In this document: in pieces, positions 48,374 through 58,662 of the stretch
Position numbering within the stretch: position 1 is the first letter of the stretch
Layout of the letters: every line of letters begins with the position of its first letter
Source: Plantago ovata
Lineage: Eukaryota; Streptophyta; Magnoliopsida; Lamiales; Plantaginaceae
Direction of reading: 5' to 3'
DNA: 64,000 nucleotides
NCBI GenBank assembly: GCA_028274465.1
Contig: CM051456.1
Span: 107,483,348-107,547,347, forward strand
Notes under the pieces: generated by a model
The model's database searches: none
Seen by the model: the letters and a program-made list of their open reading frames with translations, nothing else
Told to the model about the DNA's origin: nothing
Program-made: the position numbers and the translations under genes

Positions 48374-48640
48374 ATGTGAGTTGTTCATTTGTCAAATACT
48401 TTGTTTCAGAAGGTTTAGCTGCTTCTGACAATGGAGAAGTGAGTGATACATCAAATCTGCTTTCCAATTATTTGCCACACTCGTATGCATGTTGTCTGGC
48501 TACCCCTATCCCGTTCTTCTATCACTCTGGATGGATTGTGTCATTCGCTGATTTTACATCTGCATTGGCGTTCTTTTTTAGTTACTTCACATCATAATGA
48601 AAGCATGCATAATCTACTAATAAAAGTAAAAGAACCTGAT
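48374..48640 (-). pseudogene. Decayed last exon of ASHH1-like copy A
   Basis: This aligns by eye with the last exon of copy B (60464-60733). Shared words in order include TCAAATACTT, GAAGGTTT, TGACAATGGA, ATCTGCTTTCCA, CGTTCTTCTATCAC and GCATTGGCGTTCTTTTTTAG. Internal deletions and point changes break the frame. It marks the original C-terminus of the gene upstream on this strand. Confidence 0.8.
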
Positions 48641-48766
48641 CTAGTCAATCTTTTTCACATGTACTATGAATATCCATCTGAAATGATCTAAAACTTCTGT
48701 TAATGGACAGCAAAACAGTTTGATGTACCTCATATCTTTTCTTCAAGAACAATTGAGAAATAGGTT

Positions 48767-51700
48767 TCAAACTAACATATCTGCCATATGCTTAGCCGAT
48801 TTAGATGTACTTCGTGGTCTTTTCTTGAACGGAAGGCCTGACCCAATGTTCAAATTTTGACAAGCACCATCATTCTGCTTGCCTGATTTCATGGGATTTG
48901 TCCGTGCAATGGCCTGTAACCAGTAAAACCGTATAAACACAGTGAAAACTAAAATTAAGATCTGAGGTAGTAGAAAATAACACCATATCTACACTGTTGT
49001 AACTTGTAAGCATCAGTAAGAAAATTAAATACATATTTAATTTGTTTGACTATTCCAAGAAAGGGCTTAAGAAACAAGAAATTCATAAAACCGACATGAA
49101 ACAAAGGGAGCATCATGTCGAGTGATTACCAAATGGACCTACCTACTAACTATATCTCAAGCTTGTATTATATAACACCAGAGCCTAGTCTTTCCATGGA
49201 CCGCGTAAGTAGGGAAGGAGCCAAGATTCAAAATCGACTAGGGCACATAAATCAGAAATTTTCTATTGCTAAAGTGATTTTTTTTCCTTCTTATTATTAT
49301 TAAAGTTAAAAAGTATACAACACAAGTGGTAATTTTATGGAAAGTCACCCATATGTGTGTGTGTGTGTGTTTCATAATGTTTTTCTACAAAGTCCTCAGA
49401 GCATATAATGAAGCTAGGATGGAATTCAAACGATGAACACCCAATAGTTTGCACACAGTAGCCTATTTAACATGTATCATTGAACAGATAATGATACCTG
49501 GAAACTATCAGATTTTGCACCAAGAAATCCCGAACAGTTTGGTGCCCCACACAAGCAGCGAACAGGAGCACCACCATACCACTCTAACTGATAGTCATAA
49601 CAAAGTTCAGTACCGATAGGGATATCATATTTAGCAAATATTCCAATTCTGGTATCCCCCAATACAATCCATTTTCTGGTTTCACAATTTGGTAGGCTGC
49701 AATTTGGTAAAAACAGAAGTTGTTCAATCTCAAACAATTTGAGAGCCAGCAGATCATAAGACATAATGTTTGTGTGTGTGTGTATTACTTGACGTACCAT
49801 GAATGATTAATGAACCTTGCAAGGCTTCCTTTCTTTGTGGCGTCAACATAATACTTAGCACCTAGAGAAATGATATATTCATGCTTCAGAGCTGCATCAG
49901 TTAAATGGAGAGGTAAATGAGCAAGTTCAGTAAAACACAAGTTTAGTTACAATCAAAAACTGTAGGTTGACCTTGATCTTTATAACTTTGGGATCTTAGT
50001 TTTGCTTCGACTGCAGATATCACTTCTCCACAATACTCAATGATGAATTGCCCAGCCTTACATAGCCACAAGAAAGAGACTCAGTTTCACAGAACTGAAA
50101 GACTTAATTTACAAAACTTACATGGTCAATATTTCAATACTTGTCTATCGGGGAAAAATATTGCCTAGATGGGCCTACATATAATTCTATGGACCATGTG
50201 GTTAAGAGTGGATCCCATTGCAGTGCAAGTCTTACACATGTAGTGTGTGTGTGTGTGACAGAGAGAGAGAGAGAGACCATAATGAAGAACAGAAAAGCCG
50301 ATTCCCAAAAATAGGTGGAACAAAGACCAGGTTAATTCCTCAAACAATTATTGGTACAATTTTACAAATAAAAGAGTGCAAATGTAAATAAAATTCTAAA
50401 ATGATATTGAGAGATAGAGTTGATCAAGCAAGTAGTGTACCTTAATATTTTCATCAGCAAGAAGACCCCATCCTCGACCTTCAGTTTTAAACAATTTTGT
50501 CTTTGCATAATTGCATTCTTGAAATTTCTGTCAACAAGTAGATAATTGGATATGAGAAAACATAATCATCTAGAATTATTGACAATATAGGTAGGCATTA
50601 AAATAAAGACATATTACACTTATTTTTATAGTTTTACTTGTCTATTCAGCATTAAGACGAATAAACTAGTAGTATTGAAGAGTCACAAAAAAACATGAAA
50701 CTCAACTGTTATTAGATTTCACTTAAAAACCATAACATCGGGGTTTTTAGTTAAAAACATCCATGTTTTCAAAAACTAAAAAAATGAAAAAATAATCATG
50801 TTATAAATAATGAAAGTTACTTGTGAAATCACTGATGTTCACAACTAAATTATTTGATGATACAAAATAACATTCAATGGCAATATATGAAATTTTCTCG
50901 CTCAACACGGGCTCTTAACTGAAATATCGAGGTTTTTAGTTAACACATAAGTTTGCCGTCTTTTTTAAATTTAAAAAGAAAAGATCATCTCCCACAAGTT
51001 TTCGCCTTTACGTCAATGTTGTTGAATTTTAGTAATCAATTCTATGTATCTTATCTACCTCATTCTTGCAGTGTCCATTGCAAGGACAATATCCAGGTGT
51101 GCACTCTATGCTGGTAATTACATTCAGGCAGCTTTCTCCACATGCACTGTCAGGATTACTGGCATCATATTTGCATTCACAAACAACAATATCATCTTCG
51201 TTCAGTTTCTTCTGCCTGATATAATAGAAACAATGTTGCATTTATCAATGGAAATTTTTCAGATGTCTGACAATGGAGAGGTGGTTAAGAAAAGGAAAGA
51301 TTAGGAACCTAGTCAAAGAATAAAATTTGTGCAAAAATACGGCTGTATGTCTAACAGTGCATCATAACCAAAACAAATTGAGCAAGTCCTAGGAAAAACC
51401 TTTTTTTTCTCTGGATATTATTAAAAAACACTCCAAACAATTGGGCGGGTGGTGGTGTACAATCAGAATGATATTTATAAAATGTGGTTTCTCCTACTAC
51501 TTAGGAAAGACCGGTCATTTCTAAGAAAAGTCAACCAAACCATTATAAGAGATTGTTTGACAGGTTGATACCATACCACAATATAACATTTTCAAATTTA
51601 CGTTAGTAAATCAAATTTAAAAACATAGAACACCCTGGAAAATAACATTGTACTATGCAATAGAAAACTTACTTTTGTCCCAAAAACTCATTATGGCTAA

Positions 51701-52110
51701 TCCGAGTAAATTGGGCGAGCACCTCTGCTTGTTCAGGCTTCAAAGGCAAAAGATAAAACAAATTAATAATAAATATTGTGTTACATATGGAACTCACATG
51801 CACTAGGATGAATTCACACACACACACACCCCTATTATCTTCCTAGTCCCAAGATAAAACTAGTTCCAACAAAGTGGTCACGGATACTCAACGTCATGAA
51901 CAACAAAAAAAATTCAATTATGCGTCCTTATCTTTGCAGTAATACTAATATATTAAATTATCTATCAAATTGAGTTTTAAAATAACATATTTACATAGTG
52001 AACAATCAAATGAAGGTAAGGAAGTCTAAAAAATTGGTTACCTTATGATACAGGGTGAATGAATCCGGGGGGGGGGGGGGGGGGGGGACCAGTTGCAAGT
52101 GAGATAGCAT
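48767..52110 (-). CDS. ASHH1-like SET-domain histone methyltransferase, copy A, C-terminally truncated
   Basis: Minus-strand exons are 52110-52042 (least certain), 51737-51673, 51215-51059, 50527-50441, 50056-49972, 49891-49798, 49696-49498 and 48913-48767. All borders are GT-AG and the phases agree, so a 300-aa protein can be read. It has an AWS domain (CECKYDASNPDSACGESCLN, TPGYCPCNGHC), a SET domain ([54 protein letters not shown]) and post-[23 protein letters not shown]1/SDG26 relatives methylate histone H3 (K4/K36) and affect flowering. Compared with copy B, an internal deletion of about 0.55 kb removed the next exon and much of the following one, and a frameshift stops translation at 48767. 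It is either a truncated active enzyme or a young pseudogene. YDYQLE replaces the usual YDYNFE. Confidence 0.75.
52067..52087. repeat. Homopolymer of 21 G
   Basis: It lies inside the proposed first coding exon of SET copy A, where it would encode seven prolines. The duplicate region near 53640 has an A-run in its place. Such a run is unstable and may contain a length error in the assembly. Confidence 0.9.
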
Positions 52111-53003
52111 CAATACAAAGAGAAGCGACAGATCATGACATCAGCATATAGTACCAGTATATCTGAAGCTTCGCGATTGAAGAATACTTATAAACCATAA
52201 TAAAACTACTTCCACAACTCAGAAAAAGCACTAACTCCAACGACTTGAAATCTCAAATACGACACCTTTTTGTCATGGTAAGAAATCCAATCCGTGAACA
52301 GGTGAGCTTCACTAATTTTCTAGCTTGATTATTTATTATACTACTTAGATTTATGGTATTAATACATGCATATCCATATCCATATTAAAATCACATCACA
52401 AAGATAACAGTATAGGAGTCATTACCAATGCAATTGCTTGTCATTAACAGAGACCAGAACACACAAATCTAACAGATCTAGAATGCCATTAATTAGTTCC
52501 AACATCATTTGTCACCAGTACGCGCTGGGATACTTGATTAGACAAATGGATAAGGAACAAAATCGAGAATGTCGCAAATTCAAATTGATGACTCTAGACA
52601 TTTCTTACTTGCAGAAATATACACAACCAGAACAAAAATTCACAACTCAATAAGAAAAGATCATAAGAAAACTGTTTAAATCAAGAAATCTCAATTAAAT
52701 AAACCATTAAAATATAACCTAAAGTTATCGAAATGAATGACCAATGAAACTAGAACAACCTCTTCCTCCTGATGGCTAGTTGGTAACTGAAATGATCTCT
52801 TATAAGACGAGACATTGCCAAGTTTGTTCCGCGAGTTTTGTTGCCTCCTCTTTTGGGTGTCTTTTTTCATGTTTCTTATTCTCTCCGAATCTCTCTCTCT
52901 CTCTCTCTCTTCCCCTCTCTTACACAGGCAAACGGCCGAAGGCACAAAACGTACATATATATTGTGTGTAAAGAGGAAAACCTAGAAATTTCAGCATGCG
53001 TCC
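52088..53003. repeat. Upstream block U1 of SET copy A
   Basis: This segment, upstream of the proposed first exon, has partial copies at 53256-53493 and at 53650-53890 plus 54757-55240, and an inverted piece at 55278-55356. It includes a (CT)n run at about 52882-52908 and a minus-strand open frame (52945-52691) that is probably leader, not coding. Confidence 0.7.
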
Positions 53004-53255
53004 TAAATAAGAAATAGTAAAATAGATTCAGAAAATAAAAACTTTTGGGAAGAGACCGTCTTTTTTAAAGTTCGTTTTTTTTAACTTAAAAAAAAAAACT
53101 GGACAGATTTATCTTCTTACATCACATTTTAATGTTTTCGCATCACTTATTAATGTTCTAGCGCATACACAACAATTTAAGTTCCAAACATCACATGTCA
53201 ATATAAATTGATTCTTGGACCTAAACATGTGATGTTTGAAGTTAAAGATGTGATA

Positions 53256-53493
53256 AACCTCTTCCACCTGATGGTTTAGTCGGAAACTGAAATGATCTCT
53301 AAAAAAGACAAGACATTGCCAAGTTCGTTCCCTGAGTTTTTTTGTAGTCTCCTCTTTTGGATTTCTTTTTTCATGATTCTCTTTCTCTCTCCGAAACTAT
53401 CTCTCTCTCTTACACGGGCAACCAGCCAAAGGTACAAAACGTACATATATATAATGTGTAAAGAGGAAAACCTAGAAATTTCAGCATGTGTCC
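53256..53493. repeat. Partial direct copy of block U1
   Basis: It matches 52757-53003 with few changes (shared AACCTCTTCC, AACTGAAATGATCTCT, GACATTGCCAAGTT, GTAAAGAGGAAAACCTAGAA). Confidence 0.85.
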
Positions 53494-53649
53494 AGGAAGA
53501 TTTGACCTCACAATTCCATCATAAACAAAAAAATTGACTCATACAACATCTGTCACTTTATTTGTTACGAATTAATGCAACATGGTGTTGTTTTGGCATG
53601 CCTCACTATTACAAGGGCGAATGAATCATGAAAACAGAAAGAAAAAAAA

Positions 53650-54115
53650 AGGATGCAAGAGATGAATACAATTATACAGAGAGAAACTGCAAAAATAGAC
53701 ATCAATACATAGTAGTAAGACATAACTTAGTGGTTGGTGAATACTTCTAAACTGTAATGACAATATATTGGCAGCTTAGCAGAAGCACTAACTTGAAAGA
53801 CTGGAAGCTAAATATGAACGCTTTTTTCATGATTATAAATCTAACCCCGGAGCAGGTGAGATTAAGTAATTTTCTATATTGATTACTCCCTCCATTCCTA
53901 GCCAAATGTGCCATTTGTTTTTGGAGATGAAAGTGTATAAAAGTAGTGAGAATAAAGTTGATTTGTAATATATGGGCCCAAATGTATGAGTGCACATGGA
54001 TTTATAATTTGTCAAAAATAGAAATGGAACATTTAGTGGCGAACATATACAAATTGGCATTTTGCAGGATCGGTGGTAGACTGGTAGTAATACTTATTAC
54101 TTTATGATAATGTGC

Positions 54116-54186
<71 letters not shown>

Positions 54187-55240
54187 GTGAACATTACTAT
54201 AGGATAAGAGCTACGAAGCACCAATACGTTATTTGGCCAAAGTATTTGCAAGAAAAACGTATGGCATACGAATATGGAAAAATATGTTTTGAAAACATAT
54301 GCCTTTCCTTCTTCAGTTGTTTTAATTATTTCCTTTTCCAATGCAGCTAGCCTAAGGGTAAAACTAAATGAAAGAAAACAAAACATACTTGTCTTCATGA
54401 AGGCATGAATTTAATATTGCTAAAATCCTTTAGATTCTGTAGCGGTGCTTTTCTCTGTCTTGTCTACTTGATTACTTTACTTAAACGTGACATGTAGTAG
54501 TAGTACTTTGGTATAGTAGTATTTGCTGAAGTGTAGGTTTCTAAATGACTACTTGGGCTTTGAGTTATTTATTGACTTGGACAATTGAGTTGGATTGCTA
54601 ACAAAATTGGGCTTCATAGTTCGGTGTTTTATCTCATGTGATGTTTAATACTTAATGTAGTTATAAAAATATGTCAAAAATAAAAGCATACATTTAACGT
54701 ATTCGTATTTCAATATTTTAAATTTTTTTTCCTTTTTCGTATTCATATTTCGGCTTCTTAGGATAAGAGTATAGGATTTATTACCACTACAACTGCCTAT
54801 CTCACATTGACAGAGACAAATTAAACACAGAAATCTAACAGATCCATAAAAGCTATTGATTAGTTCCCAAAGCAATCAGCACCACCATGGGAGAATTAAT
54901 TAAATGAATGGATATCACGGTCATATATGCAAATTGCTTAATTTAGAATTATTATCCTACTTACAGAAATATACACAATCTGGAAGACAAATTCATGGAT
55001 CAATAAGAAAACGATATAGTAAAATGTGATGATCATGAAATCCCAGTTAAATAAAACTTCATTGAACATAAACAACAGTGATTGCTATGAAGTACAAATG
55101 AAACATGGAGAACTCTTTTTGATGGACAATTGGAAATGAATTGATTTCTTCAACTATTTCTTCTGCAGTATCCTCTGTTGAATTTCAATTTTCATGACTC
55201 TCTTTATCTCTGAATCTCACTAAAATAGAAATGATGAAAA
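53650..55240. repeat. Second, more diverged copy of block U1, with an insertion
   Basis: 53650-53890 matches 52088-52335, and 54757-55240 matches about 52395-52890 (shared CAGAAATATACACAA, AATCTAACAGATC, TCAATAAGAAAA). About 0.86 kb of unrelated sequence (53890-54757) is inserted between them. It begins with a Stowaway-like ACTCCCTCCATTCC and includes the (TA)n run. Confidence 0.7.
54119..54183. repeat. (TA)n microsatellite
   Basis: About 32 uninterrupted TA units. Confidence 0.95.
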
Positions 55241-55277
55241 AAGAAAACAAAGGAGGAGACCGCACAAAAATCTTATC

Positions 55278-55356
55278 TTGAACGAATTTGGCGATGTCTC
55301 ATCTTTTAGGAGATCAATTCAATTTCCAATTTGCCATCATGAGAAAGAGGTTCGGC
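55278..55356 (-). repeat. Inverted copy of part of block U1
   Basis: The reverse complement matches 52757-52835: AACCTCTTTC, AATTGATCTCC, GATGAGACATCGCCAA. Confidence 0.75.
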
Positions 55357-55515
55357 AGGTTACATTGCTCATGCAGTTCCATAACTATCTGTTATTTTAT
55401 AATGATTTATATCTAATTGAGATCTCTTTATCTATACAATTTCTTATGATTTTTTCTTTTTGACTGTTAAATTTCTGTTTCGGATTGTGTGTGTATGTGC
55501 AAGTAAGATCAGTCT

Positions 55516-55723
55516 TGGTTCTACTGTTTGGGCTCATGTTTGAGACTAGTCTTCTTGCCCGATTTTGAGTAGGCTTTACGGTTTCGGAGTTTGGCTTCCC
55601 CTCTAGTTTTTCTCCTTTGTATTATGTTGTTTATTTTTTCTTCTAAACTCTCTTTGTATTCGAGCATTTCTTATGCTCTTGTTTTTATTTAATGAAAAAT
55701 TTGGCCATTTCCAGAAAAAAAAA
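55516..55723 (+). mobile_element. 5'-truncated LINE insertion with target duplication
   Basis: A 208-bp plus-strand LINE 3' end (CTCCTTTGTATTATG, TTGTATTCGAGCATTTCTTA, TTTAATGAAAAATTTGGCC) ends in an A-run. AAGATCAGTCT occurs directly before (55505-55515) and after (55724-55734), an 11-bp target duplication. Strong 5' truncation is normal for L1-type retrotransposition. Confidence 0.85.
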
Positions 55724-56388
55724 AAGATCAGTCTAAATTCAGCAATTTGGATTTGCAACATTCTCCCTTTTGTTTCACAACCCTTTGTCTGAGTAAGTCT
55801 AAGCCCGTAGGTCGTAGTGTTTTCGGAACTAATTAATAAATTATCGATCAATTAGATTTGTGTATTTGGGTCTCTGATAATGATAGCCAGTTGCAATGTA
55901 ATAACACCTATGGCGTAGCATGCTAGCTATAAGTGTGAATCCAAAGTCCAAACGACATAAAGACAGCTACATCGGGGGTTCTATATATGGTAAGAAGCTT
56001 TGCTCTTACATATTGTAGAATATTCCAAGTGAATATCAATACAAGTTCAAGCAACATTATCATTTCATGAGATAGTGCTTTGAGAACATACTACCTATGT
56101 TCCACTTAAAAGGTAACATACGAGTCTACATGTCGAACTTGACTGTGAATTACTCCTAAACTATGTCGGTGACTCATTAAAAACCTAAATAATCATATTA
56201 GGAAAGTACATTTCGTGATCCTTCTTAACATAATTTTCGAAAACTTTATACTTCATGCATAATCCAAGGTCAAAGTAATGTGTCTACACATATATCAACA
56301 CACACACACACACACGCACAAAAAAAAAAAAAAAAAAAAAAACGCAGGTAAGGCAATATATCAAATATCTTAAAAGTATATATGTTAC

Positions 56389-56912
56389 CTCTTAGCATGC
56401 TTTGGATCAATAAAGCAAACTCAGTCAGCTTGGCAGAAGATAAGCTTCCTTGGAATCAATTGAAGATCAACGAACCTGGCATGAGCATCTTAGTCTGGAT
56501 AGTAGTGGAACCCTCCATGGACTGCCTGTGGTGATGCAAAATTCTCAGTCTCTCAGTTTCAGGCATAAGATTCACTGTAATGTTCACCATTAATTGTGGC
56601 GGGGATGAGAAAGAACAAGGCTTATATGCTAACATTGCAGAAAAAGGGTGCATCTCCCCACATCACCTAAATATCTATTAAAGATGATATCATCCAGAAG
56701 GGTAATCCTGTATGAGATTGTCTATGGCTCAAAACCCAAACTCTTGGGCTGTCAGGCTAGGGCAATCCATGAGGACAAAATATTGATCCAGATTCCAGAC
56801 TTATCAGGCTTTTTGGTGTACTTGGTGTTGGGCAATGAGAAAACCAGATACCTCCCCATGGTGGTAGCTATAGCAAACTCCCACTACCATGGTTAGAGTT
56901 GTAATTATCCAT
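56389..56912 (-). pseudogene. bZIP exon 1 pseudogene, block copy B
   Basis: It aligns with bZIP copy A exon 1 (44567-43897): the same start context, AGGATCAATAAAG/LIDPK-type 3' end, the MEGSTTIQTKMLM peptide against [13 protein letters not shown], and a retained donor (AGAGGTAACATA). Reading from the ATG at 56912, a TAG stop appears at codon 15. About 150 bp covering the acidic segment are deleted. Exons 2-4, which hold the basic region and zipper, are not present between 52.6 and 56.4 kb, so the copy begins within the old intron 1. The 5' leader homology continues to about 57480. Confidence 0.88.
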
Positions 56913-57779
56913 CATTCACCAATCTCCAAAACCTTACACCTAAAAAGTAAAAAAAGAGACAATGGGGTTACATTTCTGTTAGGTCACTAAAACTACAAAA
57001 TCAGAAATCCAAAATGAAGCAAAACTCTCAAAGCAAAAAAAAAGAAAACGAAAAAAAAACAAATTTATACAAAGAGAATTGCTTTTATACTCAGGTGTAC
57101 ATGTATTTGAGCAAACCCTAAACAAAGTATTAAAAGCAATTACAATTCTGTAAACCAAAGACATACAAGTCCAAAAAAAAAATTCCCACTGAAGACGCGA
57201 AGTGAGCTTCATAGGAATACATGAAAATAGATACACAAAAACGAAACCAAACCTATAAACGGCGAGTGACATTGGCATGTAGATACAGAAAGATTGAACA
57301 GATAAATAGAGAACAAATGTGGAGATTACAGTAAACCCTCAAAAGGAAACGCCCTTGCAGATAATTTCTTTTTACCTTGATTTCCTTTGACCTTGGAGAT
57401 TTGGATCTTTATGGTGAGGATTGAAGAATTGAGGGGAATTGAACCACTTTTTGTCCAACACGGTGAAAATTGGGATTCATAAATTATAACTCTTGAAGAA
57501 AAAACCAAATAGTATGTTGGTGTTTGAAAAAATGTTTATTAAAACTGATTATCTATTTTTCTACATTCATTTTTAGGTAATCTTTTAATGTTTGATTTTG
57601 TTAATTATGGGGTTGATTCTCTAAAAATTAAACGGATTAATCGCGGTAAGCTAAAATCATCAAAAAAGTCTGCCATTAACATTGTTGTCTTGATTATTAT
57701 CTGACCTATGATATTTGCTAAAGTTTGTAATTTTACTTGTAAGAATGTTAGGTGGGTGGCACCCGATAGTAAATAAGGT

Positions 57780-58010
57780 GCTTTCGGTCGGGGGTCATAG
57801 AAACCAAGTACGTCCAAAAACAACAAAATATTGGAACTAATGAAGTATTGAAACCAAGTCCGCTTGAAATTAATTTTGAAACCAGCGAAACTTTAAAACC
57901 AAGTCGGCCTTAAACCAACGAGATATCGAAACCAACGAAATTCTGAACCAAAATTCTTCTGAAACCAACGAAATGTAACCAAATCCGTCTGAAAGCAATG
58001 AAAATGGTGG
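57780..58010. repeat. Degenerate tandem array with GAAACCAACGAAA core
   Basis: Six or more imperfect units of roughly 30-40 bp share AAACCAAGTC, GAAACCAACGAAA and TCTGAAA. They lie directly before GGAGC-type palindromes. Confidence 0.55.
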
Positions 58011-58300
58011 AGCATTAATTAACGGCGGAGCTATAAATAGTGCAGCTTCTCTGATTTCCGTCATTAATGGCGGAGCTCTGATCTGCTCCGTCGTATTGGT
58101 GGAGCATGTGCTCCGCCATAGTGGTGGAGCAGCTGCTCTACCGGAAAACTTGGTGTGAGCTCCGCCATTAACAGTGGAGCTGATGCTCCACCAAGTTTTT
58201 ATTTTTAATTGATTTTTTTTGTATGTTTTTTTTTTAATTTTTATTTTTAAAACTTAAGAAAATTAGGGCATGTTTGGTTTGGAAACCAAAATTTTCAAAT
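58010..58300. repeat. GGAGC palindrome cluster plus T-tract, same family as 26.9 kb
   Basis: Palindromic words GGAGCATGTGCTCC, GGAGCAGCTGCTC and GGAGCTGATGCTCC at about 58095-58190 are followed by a T-rich tract, then AGGGCATGTTTGGTTTGG. This is the reversed form of the CAAACA..GCCCTTA motif found beside the other family members. Confidence 0.5.
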
Positions 58301-58449
58301 TTTGGTTTGGTCAACTCAAATATTGAATTTTGTCCCAATTTGTAATTGTTGATTTAAGAGATTCTTTTTTGATAATGGGTGTCCTGAGAGGATACTAAAT
58401 TGAAATTATCTCTTGTAATATTTTTTATCCAAGTGACCTTTTTTGTAAT

Positions 58450-58662
58450 GAATGTGAATCGTGTCACATTTAATTTGGATCGAACGAACTTCATATTGAA
58501 TTTATACGGGTTATTTCGTATTGGTTGATTCGGATATATAAAAAAATCGAGTGCTTTCGGATCGGATTTCGGGTCAAAGTTCAGATGTTTGACCGAAATA
58601 TTTCGTCTGAGATTTCTAATTCGAGTCAGATTTCAGATTCGGGTGGCTTTTGCCAAGTCTAG
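58450..58662. mobile_element. Fragment related to the hAT MITE at 21.9 kb
   Basis: It shares TTCGGATCGG, TTTCGGGTCAAAGTTCAGATG and GTTTGACC with 22340-22390, and the right terminus GGCTTTTGCCAAGTCTA with GGCTTTTGTCAGGTCTA. The left end is missing. Confidence 0.65.

Noticed and set aside
52691..52945. 84-codon minus frame with ERERERD run
   Set aside because: It follows a CT microsatellite, its duplicates at 53.3 and 55.1 kb do not keep the frame, and it lies in the presumed SET leader region.
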